Part shown: piece by piece, positions 14,289-20,801 of the stretch
How the letters are laid out: every line of letters begins with the position of its first letter
Position numbering within the stretch: position 1 is the first letter of the stretch
NCBI GenBank assembly: GCA_035250505.1
Contig: DATFFC010000008.1
Location: forward strand, 1-20,801
DNA length: 20,801 nt
Direction: 5' to 3'
DNA from: DASSBQ01 sp035250505
GTDB taxonomy: Bacteria; Nitrospirota; Nitrospiria; Nitrospirales; Nitrospiraceae
Notes under the pieces: generated by a model
What the model was told of the DNA's origin: nothing
Database searches by the model: none
Seen by the model: only the letters and a program-made list of their open reading frames with translations
Position numbers and translations under genes: made by a program

Positions 14289-14957
14289 ATGTCGTTTTCC
14301 AATCATCTTCGGAAGCTGGCGAAGCCTATCTGGCGGGCGCAGCTGACACATCCCTTTGTCGTCGCCCTCGGTAACGGGACATTACCGGAACGGAAGTTCC
14401 GCTACTATATCCTGCAAGACGCCCGTTTCCTAAGTGACCTTGCGCGTGTCTTTGCCGCGGCGGCGCAGCGCGCGCCCGATTCGGATGCCGCACTGCGCTT
14501 CGCCAAACTCGCGGAAGAGACAATTACCGTAGAACGCAGTCTCCACGAGAGCTACGGGAGCAAGTGGAAACTGACCCGGCAGCAGATGTCCGCCGTCCCG
14601 ATGGCGCCGACCAACCATGCCTATACGCGGCACATGTTGACTGTCGCGGCAAGCGGCAGCGCCGCAGAGATCACCGTCGTCGCACTCCCCTGCGCCTGGA
14701 TTTACTGCGTCGTGGGCAAACATCTCTTAAAGAACGGCCGGCCCGGCCCAAAACACCCCTATCGGGACTGGCTCCTGTTGTATGCCTCGCCTGAGTTTGA
14801 AGCGGTGCAGGCCTGGATGCGGCGGCAGGTCGATCGGTGGGCACGAACGGCCGGACAGGAGGAAAAGCGGCGCATGGAGGACGCGTTCCTCATCAGCTCG
14901 CGCTATGAATGGATGTTCTGGGAGATGGCGTGGAAGGAGGAGGAGTGGCCGGTGTAG
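14289..14957 (+). CDS. tenA: Thiaminase II / aminopyrimidine aminohydrolase (TenA family)
   Basis: A 222-residue all-helical TenA protein. The catalytic residues known from Bacillus subtilis TenA can be placed: D44 in the YYILQDARFL segment, C135 in LPCAWIY (the nucleophile, at the same number as in Bacillus), and a glutamate near residue 207 in SRYEWMFWEMAW. The enzyme hydrolyses amino-HMP or thiamine breakdown products to hydroxymethylpyrimidine (HMP), feeding thiamine salvage. The presence of the cysteine places it in the TenA_C group rather than the TenA_E or PqqC-like group. It follows sthA after a stem-loop repeat and has no clear ribosome binding site. thiD, whose product phosphorylates HMP, is encoded about 2.8 kb downstream on the same strand, so the two steps are linked in the region but not in one operon. 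Confidence 0.92.
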   Translation: MSFSNHLRKLAKPIWRAQLTHPFVVALGNGTLPERKFRYYILQDARFLSDLARVFAAAAQRAPDSDAALRFAKLAEETITVERSLHESYGSKWKLTRQQMSAVPMAPTNHAYTRHMLTVAASGSAAEITVVALPCAWIYCVVGKHLLKNGRPGPKHPYRDWLLLYASPEFEAVQAWMRRQVDRWARTAGQEEKRRMEDAFLISSRYEWMFWEMAWKEEEWPV

Positions 14958-15562
14958 AGGACGGCTCAGCGGTGCGCTCCTATGCGCTCGCCAAGCTGCT
15001 GTAGAGATCCGAGCCTGGCTGACGAACGGTGCGCCCAACCGGTGTTGGCCGTGATGCGTCCGCCCTCCCAGGCCTATCCCAGATAGAATAGTAGTCCCGC
15101 TTCGCCTTGCGGACTACCGGAACGGCTCCGCTGTTGGCCTCAGCTCTCTTGCCATCATTAGCGCCACGTCCAAACCTCTGTGCGCATCCGTTCCAGCCAG
15201 GTAGGAAAGTGCCGGGAATTTGGATACGGCTCCCATCGTAGTCTTCGGCAGATACACCAGAAAGGAGCCGCGCGCAATGGCGGCGCTTGCGCTGACCTGC
15301 CCCACACTAACCTGATGGTGATAAGCGAACGCGATTCGCGACAGACTCAAGCTGCCCTGCATGCCTCTCACAGCGAGCAATGCAAGAAGGACATGGGCGC
15401 CTCGGCTTCGCCGCCAGACCCTCACTTCGACGCTCTGAATTGACTAGGAGAATACCCCTACGTGGATGATTGAAGGCAAACCTACCCCACAGCAGCAGCA
15501 AAGCTTTGTGCGCTGATAGGAACTACGCCTAACGGACGACCGTGCTGATAGGATCCGGAAGC
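14958..15562. other. Gene-poor stretch between tenA and the small membrane protein gene
   Basis: No gene can be firmly called here. A minus-strand frame of 103 codons (15114-15425, GTG start, no good ribosome binding site) reads LLALLAVRGMQGSLSLSRIA and later VSASAAIARGSFLVYLPKTT; it may be a decayed gene or chance. Other items are the hairpin at 15091-15117, an imperfect dyad TAGGAG-AATA-CCCCTA near 15445-15460, and two direct copies of GCTGATAGGA at 15512-15521 and 15544-15553, 32 bases apart. Confidence 0.4.
15091..15117 (-). terminator. Hairpin, possible terminator
   Basis: GTAGTCCCGC and GCGGACTAC pair into a nine-base-pair stem with one bulged C around a TTCGCCTT loop. On the minus strand it is followed by TATTCTATC, so it could end transcription of the weak frame at 15114-15425, whose stop lies inside the stem. 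Confidence 0.35.
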
Positions 15563-15748
15563 TCAGCCTGTCTTGCGGTATTCGTCCTGCTTTTCAAAAG
15601 GCTCAAACCCCCAATCGGGCTCTCCCTCGCCGATCATGCTCGTATCACTTTCTTGCGAGACAGACGCCCACACGGCGATGGCGAGAATTAGGATCGTCAA
15701 TGAGCCGAGCGCGATAAGAGGCATAGCACCCATTGTGATGGCCGGCAT
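15563..15748 (-). CDS. Small single-span membrane protein, 61 residues
   Basis: The product reads MPAITMGAMPLIALGSLTIL, then a continued hydrophobic run to about residue 28 (ILAIAVWASV), and a hydrophilic acidic tail SQESDTSMIGEGEPDWGFEP ending YRKTG. This predicts one transmembrane helix with the acidic tail on one side. The start is strongly supported by AAAGGAGG six bases before the ATG; the frame is open 12 codons further upstream but that start has no such site. I do not recognise a family. It resembles the small accessory subunits of membrane complexes in size and layout only. The second small membrane protein gene at 16111-16290 lies upstream on the same strand, 360 bases away. Confidence 0.75.
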   Translation of the reverse strand: MPAITMGAMPLIALGSLTILILAIAVWASVSQESDTSMIGEGEPDWGFEPFEKQDEYRKTG

Positions 15749-15889
15749 ATTAACCTCCTTTGAACGATGGCCCTTTAAGTCCATGGTAATCCACCGCCCG
15801 TCATAGTGCTACCCGGGGAAATGCCGGGGTCCCACCTCCTCCGCTTCCCTGTGAGAACCACAGAAGATCGCTTGCTGCCGGAAGAGGAA

Positions 15890-16096
15890 GCAGAAGGAAC
15901 AGGAACGGCAACGCTCGGCAACCTGACGGTACCGTCCGGGACACTGACAGTGGCCACGAACCGCGGCGGCAATACGACCGGGGGAGCCATGACACAGGGG
16001 GCCGGCACTTCGCTGAATGTTGGTACGGCGCTGCTCTCGACCGGCAACGGCGCCATTACGCTGAATGGAAAACCGGGATCGAACAACGCAACATGA
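15890..16096 (+). pseudogene. Possible remnant of a beta-helix adhesin (haemagglutinin-like)
   Basis: The plus-strand frame ending at 16096 reads ATLGNLTVPSGTLTVATNRG and then GGAMTQGAGTSLNVGTALLS and TGNGAITLNG. The regular alternation of short hydrophobic strands with Gly, Thr, Asn and Ser turns is typical of filamentous-haemagglutinin-like beta-helix repeats. No proper start, signal peptide or further repeats are present, and the upstream part of the frame (from a GTG at 15806) looks unrelated. If real it is a fragment of a large surface protein gene. The opposite strand also has an open frame here, so chance is possible. The 15749-16110 gap otherwise shows nothing I can name. Confidence 0.35.
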
Positions 16097-16110
16097 CTGC
16101 AGGCGAGAGT

Positions 16111-16290
16111 CTACCCGGCTTCGTACAGAACCAAGCAAGCGAGGCCGATCCATAGGGCCACGATCATGGCCCAAACATGCGGATGGATGAGGCTGATCAG
16201 GCCATGCCAACTGAATGGCTGATCGAGTTCACAAAGTTCTTTAATCGAGGAGTGGGGGCCGTGTACCGTACCCAGCTTGTGTGCTTCCAT
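16111..16290 (-). CDS. Small single-span membrane protein, 59 residues
   Basis: The product reads MEAHKLGTVHGPHSSIKELC, a histidine-rich soluble start, then ELDQPFSWHGLISLIHPHVW and a hydrophobic helix AMIVALWIGLACLVLYEAG at the C-terminus. There are six histidines in the first 38 residues, several close to the membrane edge (WHG, HPH). The start is supported by an AGGAG site six bases before the ATG, with TAG at 16111. I do not recognise a family. A tail-anchored or single-span protein with membrane-proximal histidines could be an accessory part of a haem or copper complex, but nothing nearby on the same strand confirms this. It lies upstream of the 61-residue membrane protein gene and could share its transcript. 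Confidence 0.7.
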   Translation of the reverse strand: MEAHKLGTVHGPHSSIKELCELDQPFSWHGLISLIHPHVWAMIVALWIGLACLVLYEAG

Positions 16291-16335
16291 GAGATCTCCT
16301 AAATCGGGGTTTATTGAACGTGTAAACGCGTAAAA

Positions 16336-16554
16336 TTAGACGTGCAATACCAATGCCGTATAGCCACCCCCTCCCCGTCGCCTCCGCTGAAGTGACTTAA
16401 TGAAAGCCGTTATTGCTTTACCAGCCTCCTTCCTGTAGAAGTTCGTTGCCGTGTGCCGAAGGTCTTCTACAACTCCATATCCCTCTGTTTCACTTTCCGG
16501 CACCAAGCAGCCAATTTTGATCCTCTTCCTTGCACCCTGAGCGGCCGGCCGCAT
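16336..16554 (-). CDS. Small hypothetical protein (uncertain)
   Basis: A 72-codon frame reading MRPAAQGARKRIKIGCLVPE, then SETEGYGVVEDLRHTATNFY and RKEAGKAITAFIKSLQRRRR. The middle looks protein-like (an acidic strand followed by an amphipathic helix with a basic tail) and the local base composition is less GC-rich than the neighbouring genes, with AGG and AGA arginine codons. There is no ribosome binding site before the ATG, and I do not recognise the family. An 8-base inverted repeat (TGTAGAAG at 16434-16441 and its complement at 16464-16471) lies within it. The rest of the 16291-16768 gap holds only the promoter at 16704. Confidence 0.35.
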   Translation of the reverse strand: MRPAAQGARKRIKIGCLVPESETEGYGVVEDLRHTATNFYRKEAGKAITAFIKSLQRRRRGGGGYTALVLHV

Positions 16555-16703
16555 TCTGATGCCACGACCAGCAAACGGATCACTTGCTCTTCGGGCGGTC
16601 TAATCCATTTGTTCCCACGCCGTTCACGCCGACAGCCAGGAGTGGACCGGTTTTCGGTTTTTCGCGCCGCTCGCCTATCTGAGCCGGCGACCGTTGCTCG
16701 GGG

Positions 16704-16731
16704 TAGACAGATCGGGCCGGCCGGGTATAAT
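16704..16731 (+). promoter_or_regulatory. Sigma-70-type promoter of the FlgO-like/thiD gene group
   Basis: TAGACA at 16704-16709 (five of six bases of the consensus -35) is separated by 16 bases from a perfect TATAAT at 16726-16731. Transcription would begin near 16738, leaving a leader of about 30 bases before the ATG at 16769. It is the best promoter match seen in the window. Confidence 0.6.
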
Positions 16732-16768
16732 GCACAGTCTTCGACCGGCTTAGCCAGGATTACGTACC

Positions 16769-17749
16769 ATGTATCGAGTATTGTGGGTGATGACGGTCCT
16801 GCTCCTCTGGACCGGCTCTGCGCAGGCCCTCTCGAAGTACGAGGAACGTCTGAACGAACTCGCGGAGGGGATCATCTCTGAAGCCGTGAAGGAAAAGGCC
16901 GCGAGGCTGGCGATTCTCGATTTCACTGATCACAAGGGAAAGGTGACACCGATCGGTCAATTTCTTGCCGAAGAACTCGGCACGCAAATTCTCGTCGTGG
17001 GCGAACTAGGCGTGGTGGACCGGGCATTGCTTGCCGCCACGATGGCCAAGCATCGGCTGAACCGGCTCGACGTGTCCCAAACCAAGGCCGTCCGGCGTGT
17101 CGCGAAAGCGCTGCGCGTCGATTTGTTTGTGGTCGGTTCCTTCATTGAGATAGCGGAAGGTCTTCAGGTGAGCGCGAAACTGATCCATCCCCGGTCGGTA
17201 CAGGCGGCCGGGGCAGCCAGAACCGTGCTTCCTAAGGCCGGCCCCCTGGCGGCCTTCTTCAAGGCCTCTCCCGCACCCGCCACGCCACCACCCGCACCCA
17301 AGGAGGCCACCGCCCTCCCCGCGCTCCCCTCCCATGTCAACGATGTGTATGCCATGGTGATCAATACCATCGGGCAGCACGCCGGGCACATCGGGCTCCA
17401 AATGACACTGGAAAATCGCTCGGCGCGTGACATAAAAATACATTGCCGGCTTCAAGATACGTATGTGAAAGATGAGCGCGGTGCTGAATGGCGGCAAGAC
17501 GTTTCGACCAGCCGCGATGGGTTGTGTGTCCGCGGCATGGAATTGGCGCCGGGGAAAAAAGCGCACGCGACGTTGTCGTTTCCGATCCAGGAGCAGCAGC
17601 CGGGCTCGATGCTCAGCCTCCATTTTCATGAGACGTCTCCTCGGCACGATCTCGTCTTCTCGATCGACGGTTTGAAGCTGGAACGACGTGGGGAGCCGCC
17701 GGAGAAGACCGGAGAGCCGAGTGCCTCGACTGATCGTGCACCGCCGTGA
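16769..17749 (+). CDS. Secreted FlgO-like protein with C-terminal beta domain
   Basis: A 326-residue protein with a signal peptide (MYRVLWVMTVLLLWTGSAQA, cleavage likely after residue 20). Residues 30-150 resemble the FlgO/CsgG-like nucleotide-binding-type fold: KAARLAILDFTDHKGKVTPI, then GQFLAEELGTQI, VVDRALLAATMAKHRL and VDLFVVGSFIEIAEGLQVSA. This pattern is shared by FlgO, LpoB and CsgG, all envelope proteins. A linker rich in alanine and proline (about 160-190) joins it to a beta-rich domain (VYAMVINTIGQHAGHIGLQM onward) like the DUF4352-type immunoglobulin-like domains, with two cysteines. No lipobox is seen, so it should be periplasmic or secreted. No flagellar genes are nearby, so a flagellar role is not supported. 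It sits behind the promoter at 16704 and ends next to thiD. Confidence 0.8.
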   Translation: MYRVLWVMTVLLLWTGSAQALSKYEERLNELAEGIISEAVKEKAARLAILDFTDHKGKVTPIGQFLAEELGTQILVVGELGVVDRALLAATMAKHRLNRLDVSQTKAVRRVAKALRVDLFVVGSFIEIAEGLQVSAKLIHPRSVQAAGAARTVLPKAGPLAAFFKASPAPATPPPAPKEATALPALPSHVNDVYAMVINTIGQHAGHIGLQMTLENRSARDIKIHCRLQDTYVKDERGAEWRQDVSTSRDGLCVRGMELAPGKKAHATLSFPIQEQQPGSMLSLHFHETSPRHDLVFSIDGLKLERRGEPPEKTGEPSASTDRAPP

Positions 17750-17760
17750 TGCAGGGCACC

Positions 17761-18558
17761 ATGATTAAACAAGCCCTCACGATAGCAGGGTCGGATTCCG
17801 GCGGCGGGGCCGGCATTCAAGCGGACATCAAAGCGATGTCCGCCAACGGCGTGTATGCCATGTCGGTTGTGACCGCCATTACCGCCCAAAATACCGAGGA
17901 GGTGACGGACGTCTTTGAACTGCCGGCTTCCATCATTGCCGCGCAGCTCGATGCGGTGTTCGACGATTTCGACATCTCGGCCGTCAAAACCGGGATGTTG
18001 GCGTCCACCGAGATCATTCGGGTCGTCGTCGCGATGCTGCGACCGCAAGCGCCGCCCAATCTTGTCGTGGATCCGGTCATGACGAGCAAGAGCGGACGCC
18101 CTCTGCTCAAGCCGGATGCCGTCGAGACGTTGAAGAAAGAGTTGTTGCCGCTGGCGCTCGTCGTGACACCGAATCTTCACGAAGCCCAGCAGCTCTCCGG
18201 CATCGAAATCACCGCGCTGTCCGATGCACGCCGGGCCGCTAAGATCATTCACCAGTTCGGCTGCCGGCACGTGCTGATCAAAGGAGGGCATCTCTTGGCC
18301 GAACGGGCGACGGATTTGCTGTACGACGGGCGGTTTTTCCACGTCTTCAAAGGAGAATTTATCGAGACGCCGCATACCCATGGTACGGGGTGCACATTCG
18401 CGTCCGCCATTGCGGCCCAGCTTGCCCGAGGCAAATCGGTCGCGGACGCCGTGCAGGCGGCGAAGTCCTACCTGACCGAGGCTATCCGGCATAGCCTGGC
18501 GATCGGCCACGGCAAAGGCCCCACCGACCATTTTTACTTCCTCGCAAAGGATTCGTGA
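17761..18558 (+). CDS. thiD: Hydroxymethylpyrimidine/phosphomethylpyrimidine kinase
   Basis: A 265-residue ribokinase-fold enzyme that phosphorylates HMP to HMP-P and then to HMP-PP for thiamine synthesis in the cytoplasm. The family motifs are all visible: LTIAGSDSGGGAGIQADIKA at the start, AVKTGML, VVDPVMTSKSG, VTPNLHEAQQLSG, HVLIKGGHL and the catalytic THGTGCTFASAIAA with its GTGC anion hole and aspartate-equivalent region. I chose the ATG at 17761 (MIKQALTIAG) to match the normal N-terminus; GTG 17746 and ATG 17749 are in frame and overlap the previous stop. AGGG lies four bases upstream, a short spacing. Its stop overlaps the next start (GTGA), so translation of the membrane protein gene is probably coupled to thiD. 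TenA, encoded at 14289, produces its substrate. Confidence 0.95.
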   Translation: MIKQALTIAGSDSGGGAGIQADIKAMSANGVYAMSVVTAITAQNTEEVTDVFELPASIIAAQLDAVFDDFDISAVKTGMLASTEIIRVVVAMLRPQAPPNLVVDPVMTSKSGRPLLKPDAVETLKKELLPLALVVTPNLHEAQQLSGIEITALSDARRAAKIIHQFGCRHVLIKGGHLLAERATDLLYDGRFFHVFKGEFIETPHTHGTGCTFASAIAAQLARGKSVADAVQAAKSYLTEAIRHSLAIGHGKGPTDHFYFLAKDS

Positions 18559-19832
18559 GGGTGGCGGCCGGGCCCGGGTCTCCTGTGCTTGTACTCTTGA
18601 CCGGACTGGGATGGCTGGTTTTGGCCTCTCTCTTGGGCCTCGCGATCCTCATCGGCATCGTCCGCGGGACACCGCTTCCATCTTCGATCAAACTGATTCA
18701 CGTTCATGGCGCCTTGGTCGGCGGCTTGCTGCAAATGATGATCGGCGCCGTCCTCATGGGGCTGGCGATCTCGACGACCATGAACCGTCCCTCCGCCCTC
18801 TCGGTCCGCTTCATTCTCTTCAACACGGCCACGCTCGCCCTGCTCGGCGGGTTCGCGCTCCGGGATTATCGCATCACGGGCTCAGCGGGAACGGCGCTCA
18901 CGGTCACGGTGCTTCTCTGGGGAAAGGAGATTTGGCAGTTCCTTCGTCGCGAGCACCGAGACGCCATCGATCGATTTTATTATGGCTTCGCGCTGCTCGC
19001 ATTGGCCGGGGGGCTCCTCATCGGAACCGGCTTGGCCTTCCATCTCATTGAGACCCGGCAAGGCCACGCGCGCCTCGCACATATCCATTTGACGGTTCTC
19101 GCCTTCATGACGCTGGCGGCCATCGGCTTGCTCCAGCGCTGGGTGCCCGCCGCTCTGCACGGACCGATCGCTCGGCCGGGGTTGAATGCCGCCACGCTCC
19201 TATTGCTTCCGGCCGGCACGGCGGGCTTGCTGACCGGATTCCTGCTGACCTCGCTCGAAATCCAACTCGTCGCCGGCGGATTCTTCCTGATCGGCATTCT
19301 TCTCCACCTATATAACCAAGTCCGTACCTGGCTGGAGGCCGGTCAACCAGGACACAGCGCCACGGATCACCTCCTGGCATCAAGCTTCTTTCTCTTCCTC
19401 ACCACCGTTCTAGGGCTTGCCGCGAGCTTCAATTCGCTCCGGTCTCCTCCGCTGCTGCCGTACGGTACGCTCCACATCGTCGCCTATACCCATACGGCTT
19501 TCATTGGATTTCTGTTGCAGGTCGCCATCGGCGGTCTCTCTATTCTTCTCCCTGCGTGGCTCGCATCGCAGATTGCGAGCACCAAGAAGCGCGGCCCATA
19601 TTTCGCCCGTCTGATCGGCGTGATGAACAAATGGCGGGCCGTCCAGTTGTTCACGCTCGGTTGCGGAACACTCGGGCTATCCGTCTTGGCTTCATTGACC
19701 TGGACCATGCCCTTGGGCTCTTCAACGACTCAGGCGGTTGCCTGGGCGGCCGTCGGCCTGCTTGCCGTGAATCTTGCGCTGTTCTGCGCCAAGGTGGCGC
19801 AATTATTCGTGGATCGAGCCGGGACGGATTGA
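18555..19832 (+). CDS. Polytopic membrane protein with paired histidines (haem-copper oxidase subunit I-like)
   Basis: A 425-residue protein with about twelve hydrophobic helices. Conserved-looking histidines sit in or next to helices: IHVHGALVGG (H49, H51), LAHIHLTVLAF (H176, H178), and LHIVAYTHTAFIGF (H307, H313). Such spaced histidines are seen in haem-copper oxidase subunit I relatives and in NnrS-like haem-copper membrane proteins; I judge it a distant relative of these, not a functional terminal oxidase, because the full set of metal ligands and the other subunits are missing. The GTG start overlaps the thiD stop by four bases, with an alternative GTG two codons later. There is no link to thiamine that I can see. 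Transport of a small molecule or haem/NO sensing are alternatives; no function is assigned. Confidence 0.75.
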   Translation: MRVAAGPGSPVLVLLTGLGWLVLASLLGLAILIGIVRGTPLPSSIKLIHVHGALVGGLLQMMIGAVLMGLAISTTMNRPSALSVRFILFNTATLALLGGFALRDYRITGSAGTALTVTVLLWGKEIWQFLRREHRDAIDRFYYGFALLALAGGLLIGTGLAFHLIETRQGHARLAHIHLTVLAFMTLAAIGLLQRWVPAALHGPIARPGLNAATLLLLPAGTAGLLTGFLLTSLEIQLVAGGFFLIGILLHLYNQVRTWLEAGQPGHSATDHLLASSFFLFLTTVLGLAASFNSLRSPPLLPYGTLHIVAYTHTAFIGFLLQVAIGGLSILLPAWLASQIASTKKRGPYFARLIGVMNKWRAVQLFTLGCGTLGLSVLASLTWTMPLGSSTTQAVAWAAVGLLAVNLALFCAKVAQLFVDRAGTD

Positions 19833-19857
19833 TCCGCGATTGCTAGAATGCCGAGCC

Positions 19858-20685
19858 ATGGAACAGACTGTTTATTTTCATGACGGACTCGGACATCGGA
19901 TCGCCGGCCTACTTGCCACACCGGAACGCCGCACCGATCGTGTCGCTGTCCTTTGTCATGGTTTTCTCTCACATAAGAACAGCACGACAAACAAGACGCT
20001 CACTCGTCTGTTGAACGAACGCGACATTGCGACCTTTCGGTTCGACTTTTTCGGTCACGGCGAAAGCCAAGGCCCGTTCGAAGACATCACCACCACCATC
20101 GGCATTGCGCAGGCGACGGCCGCCATCGAGGAAGCCGCGTCCCGAGGATTCGGCCACATCGGTCTGGTGGGCTCGAGCTTTGGGGGCTTGGTCTCTATCC
20201 TGACGGCGGCCCGGTGGCCGGAGTCTCACGGCCTACGTAGGGCATCGGGCAGAGATCTTCCCGGCCTCGCCTGCCTTGCCCTCAAATGTCCGGTGGTGGA
20301 TTTTGGAGAGGAACTGCGCCTGGAATTTGGACAGGAGGGCATAGCCGAGTGGAAGGCCACCGATACCATCCCGAATATTCTCGGTGGGACCGGACGGATC
20401 CACCTTCGCTATGCCTTCTATGAGGATGCGCTTGAACTGACCGCCTATCAGCCGGCTCGACTCATAAAGATGCCCACTCTCATCATCCAGGGGGAGTGCG
20501 ATGAGTTGGTGCCGCTCCATCAGAGCCGACGGCTCTTCGAGTCGCTCTCCGGGCTGAAGCGCTTGGACGTGCTCCCCGGAGCGGATCACCAGTTTTCGAA
20601 GGGCGACGATTTCCGCGCGATGACTTCGCTTCTGGTTGATTGGGTATCCGAACATCTTATCGGTGGACCGATCAAAACTGAATAA
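19858..20685 (+). CDS. Alpha/beta hydrolase (serine aminopeptidase S33-like)
   Basis: A 275-residue cytoplasmic hydrolase starting MEQTVYFHDGLGHRIAGLLA. The oxyanion region is LCHGFLSHKNS (residues 32-42), followed by FRFDFFGHGESQG, the nucleophile elbow GSSFGG with S107, the acid in QGECDELVPLHQS and the histidine in PGADHQFSKGD. The FGHGxS and CHGF patterns place it with the serine aminopeptidase/lysophospholipase-like hydrolases that act on small esters or peptides; the substrate is unknown. I chose the ATG at 19858, since the frame open to 19774 overlaps the upstream gene and adds an unrelated leader. Only 25 bases separate it from the membrane protein gene, so it probably ends the operon that begins with the FlgO-like gene. 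No terminator is obvious after its stop. Confidence 0.9.
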   Translation: MEQTVYFHDGLGHRIAGLLATPERRTDRVAVLCHGFLSHKNSTTNKTLTRLLNERDIATFRFDFFGHGESQGPFEDITTTIGIAQATAAIEEAASRGFGHIGLVGSSFGGLVSILTAARWPESHGLRRASGRDLPGLACLALKCPVVDFGEELRLEFGQEGIAEWKATDTIPNILGGTGRIHLRYAFYEDALELTAYQPARLIKMPTLIIQGECDELVPLHQSRRLFESLSGLKRLDVLPGADHQFSKGDDFRAMTSLLVDWVSEHLIGGPIKTE

Positions 20686-20801
20686 ATAAAGGGTGTTCCC
20701 GACTCTGTGTGGGTATCTAAGTGTCGTGAAACGTTCCTGGTGAACCGACATCGTGCGCGATTCGGAATGGAGCAGCCTGCCCTGCTCAGACACGTCGGCT
20801 C

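Noticed and set aside
15775..16086. Minus-strand frame of 103 codons (TTG start) opposite the adhesin-like segment
   Set aside because: It needs a rare start without ribosome binding site and is a proline/valine/serine-rich low-complexity product; the other strand looks more protein-like.
17626..18531. Minus-strand frame of 301 codons
   Set aside because: It is antisense to thiD and the end of the FlgO-like gene, both well supported.
20686..20801. A possible new plus-strand gene start at the right edge (GTG 20741 or ATG 20768)
   Set aside because: Too few codons remain in the window to judge; no ribosome binding site or motif is visible.
1..20801. Search for tRNA, rRNA, CRISPR repeats, toxin-antitoxin or defence genes
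   Set aside because: No cloverleaf, rRNA signature, regularly spaced repeat-spacer pattern or recognisable defence protein was found by eye.

Overview
The window reads as ordinary chromosome from a GC-rich, free-living Gram-negative bacterium. My best guess is Nitrospira or a close relative (Nitrospirota). That rests on the mix of genes (biotin carboxylase and carboxyltransferase as separate subunits, lipoprotein-type Tpx, SthA, TenA, small conserved proteins of unknown role) and on the style of the intergenic repeats. It is recall, not a database search. No rRNA, tRNA, CRISPR array, phage block or complete insertion sequence is visible.

Layout. 1-1361 (minus): hemE followed by the start of hemH, two late haem-synthesis genes separated by a stem-loop repeat. 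1577-2557 (plus): a membrane fatty acid desaturase. 2569-2923: a non-coding repeat element (element A) with a terminator-like hairpin. 2929-4287 (minus): an EamA-type transporter and a conserved protein of unknown function. 4339-4861 (minus): two small genes, one of 67 codons and one of 58. 5028-6744 (plus): an FmdB-type zinc-ribbon protein, then a secreted PstS-like binding protein and a secreted IPT/TIG-domain protein. 6909-7098: element C. 7123-10570 (plus): biotin carboxylase plus a carboxyltransferase/biotin-carrier subunit (pyruvate or 2-oxoglutarate carboxylase). 10621-10915: element B. 10930-14957 (plus): an alpha/beta hydrolase, a lipoprotein thiol peroxidase lacking the resolving cysteine, the soluble transhydrogenase SthA and thiaminase II TenA. 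14958-16768: a gene-poor stretch with two small membrane-protein genes on the minus strand, a possible adhesin remnant and several weak reading frames. 16769-20685 (plus): a FlgO-like secreted protein, thiD, a polytopic membrane protein with paired histidines, and a second alpha/beta hydrolase, all tightly packed behind a good sigma-70-type promoter.

How the genes fit together. The carboxylase pair supplies C4 or C6 acids to the TCA or reductive TCA cycle. tpx and sthA deal with peroxide and pyridine-nucleotide redox balance. tenA and thiD both act on the pyrimidine half of thiamine: TenA releases HMP and ThiD phosphorylates it. hemE and hemH are consecutive late haem genes.

The most notable structure is non-coding. 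Three element-like repeats (A, B, C) have different terminal inverted repeats but related interiors, and two of them (C and B) bracket the carboxylase pair. A separate stem-loop repeat sits just after the stop codons of hemE and sthA. I found no convincing new defence or mobile system; the oddities are the modular repeats, the one-cysteine Tpx lipoprotein and the small membrane-protein pair.
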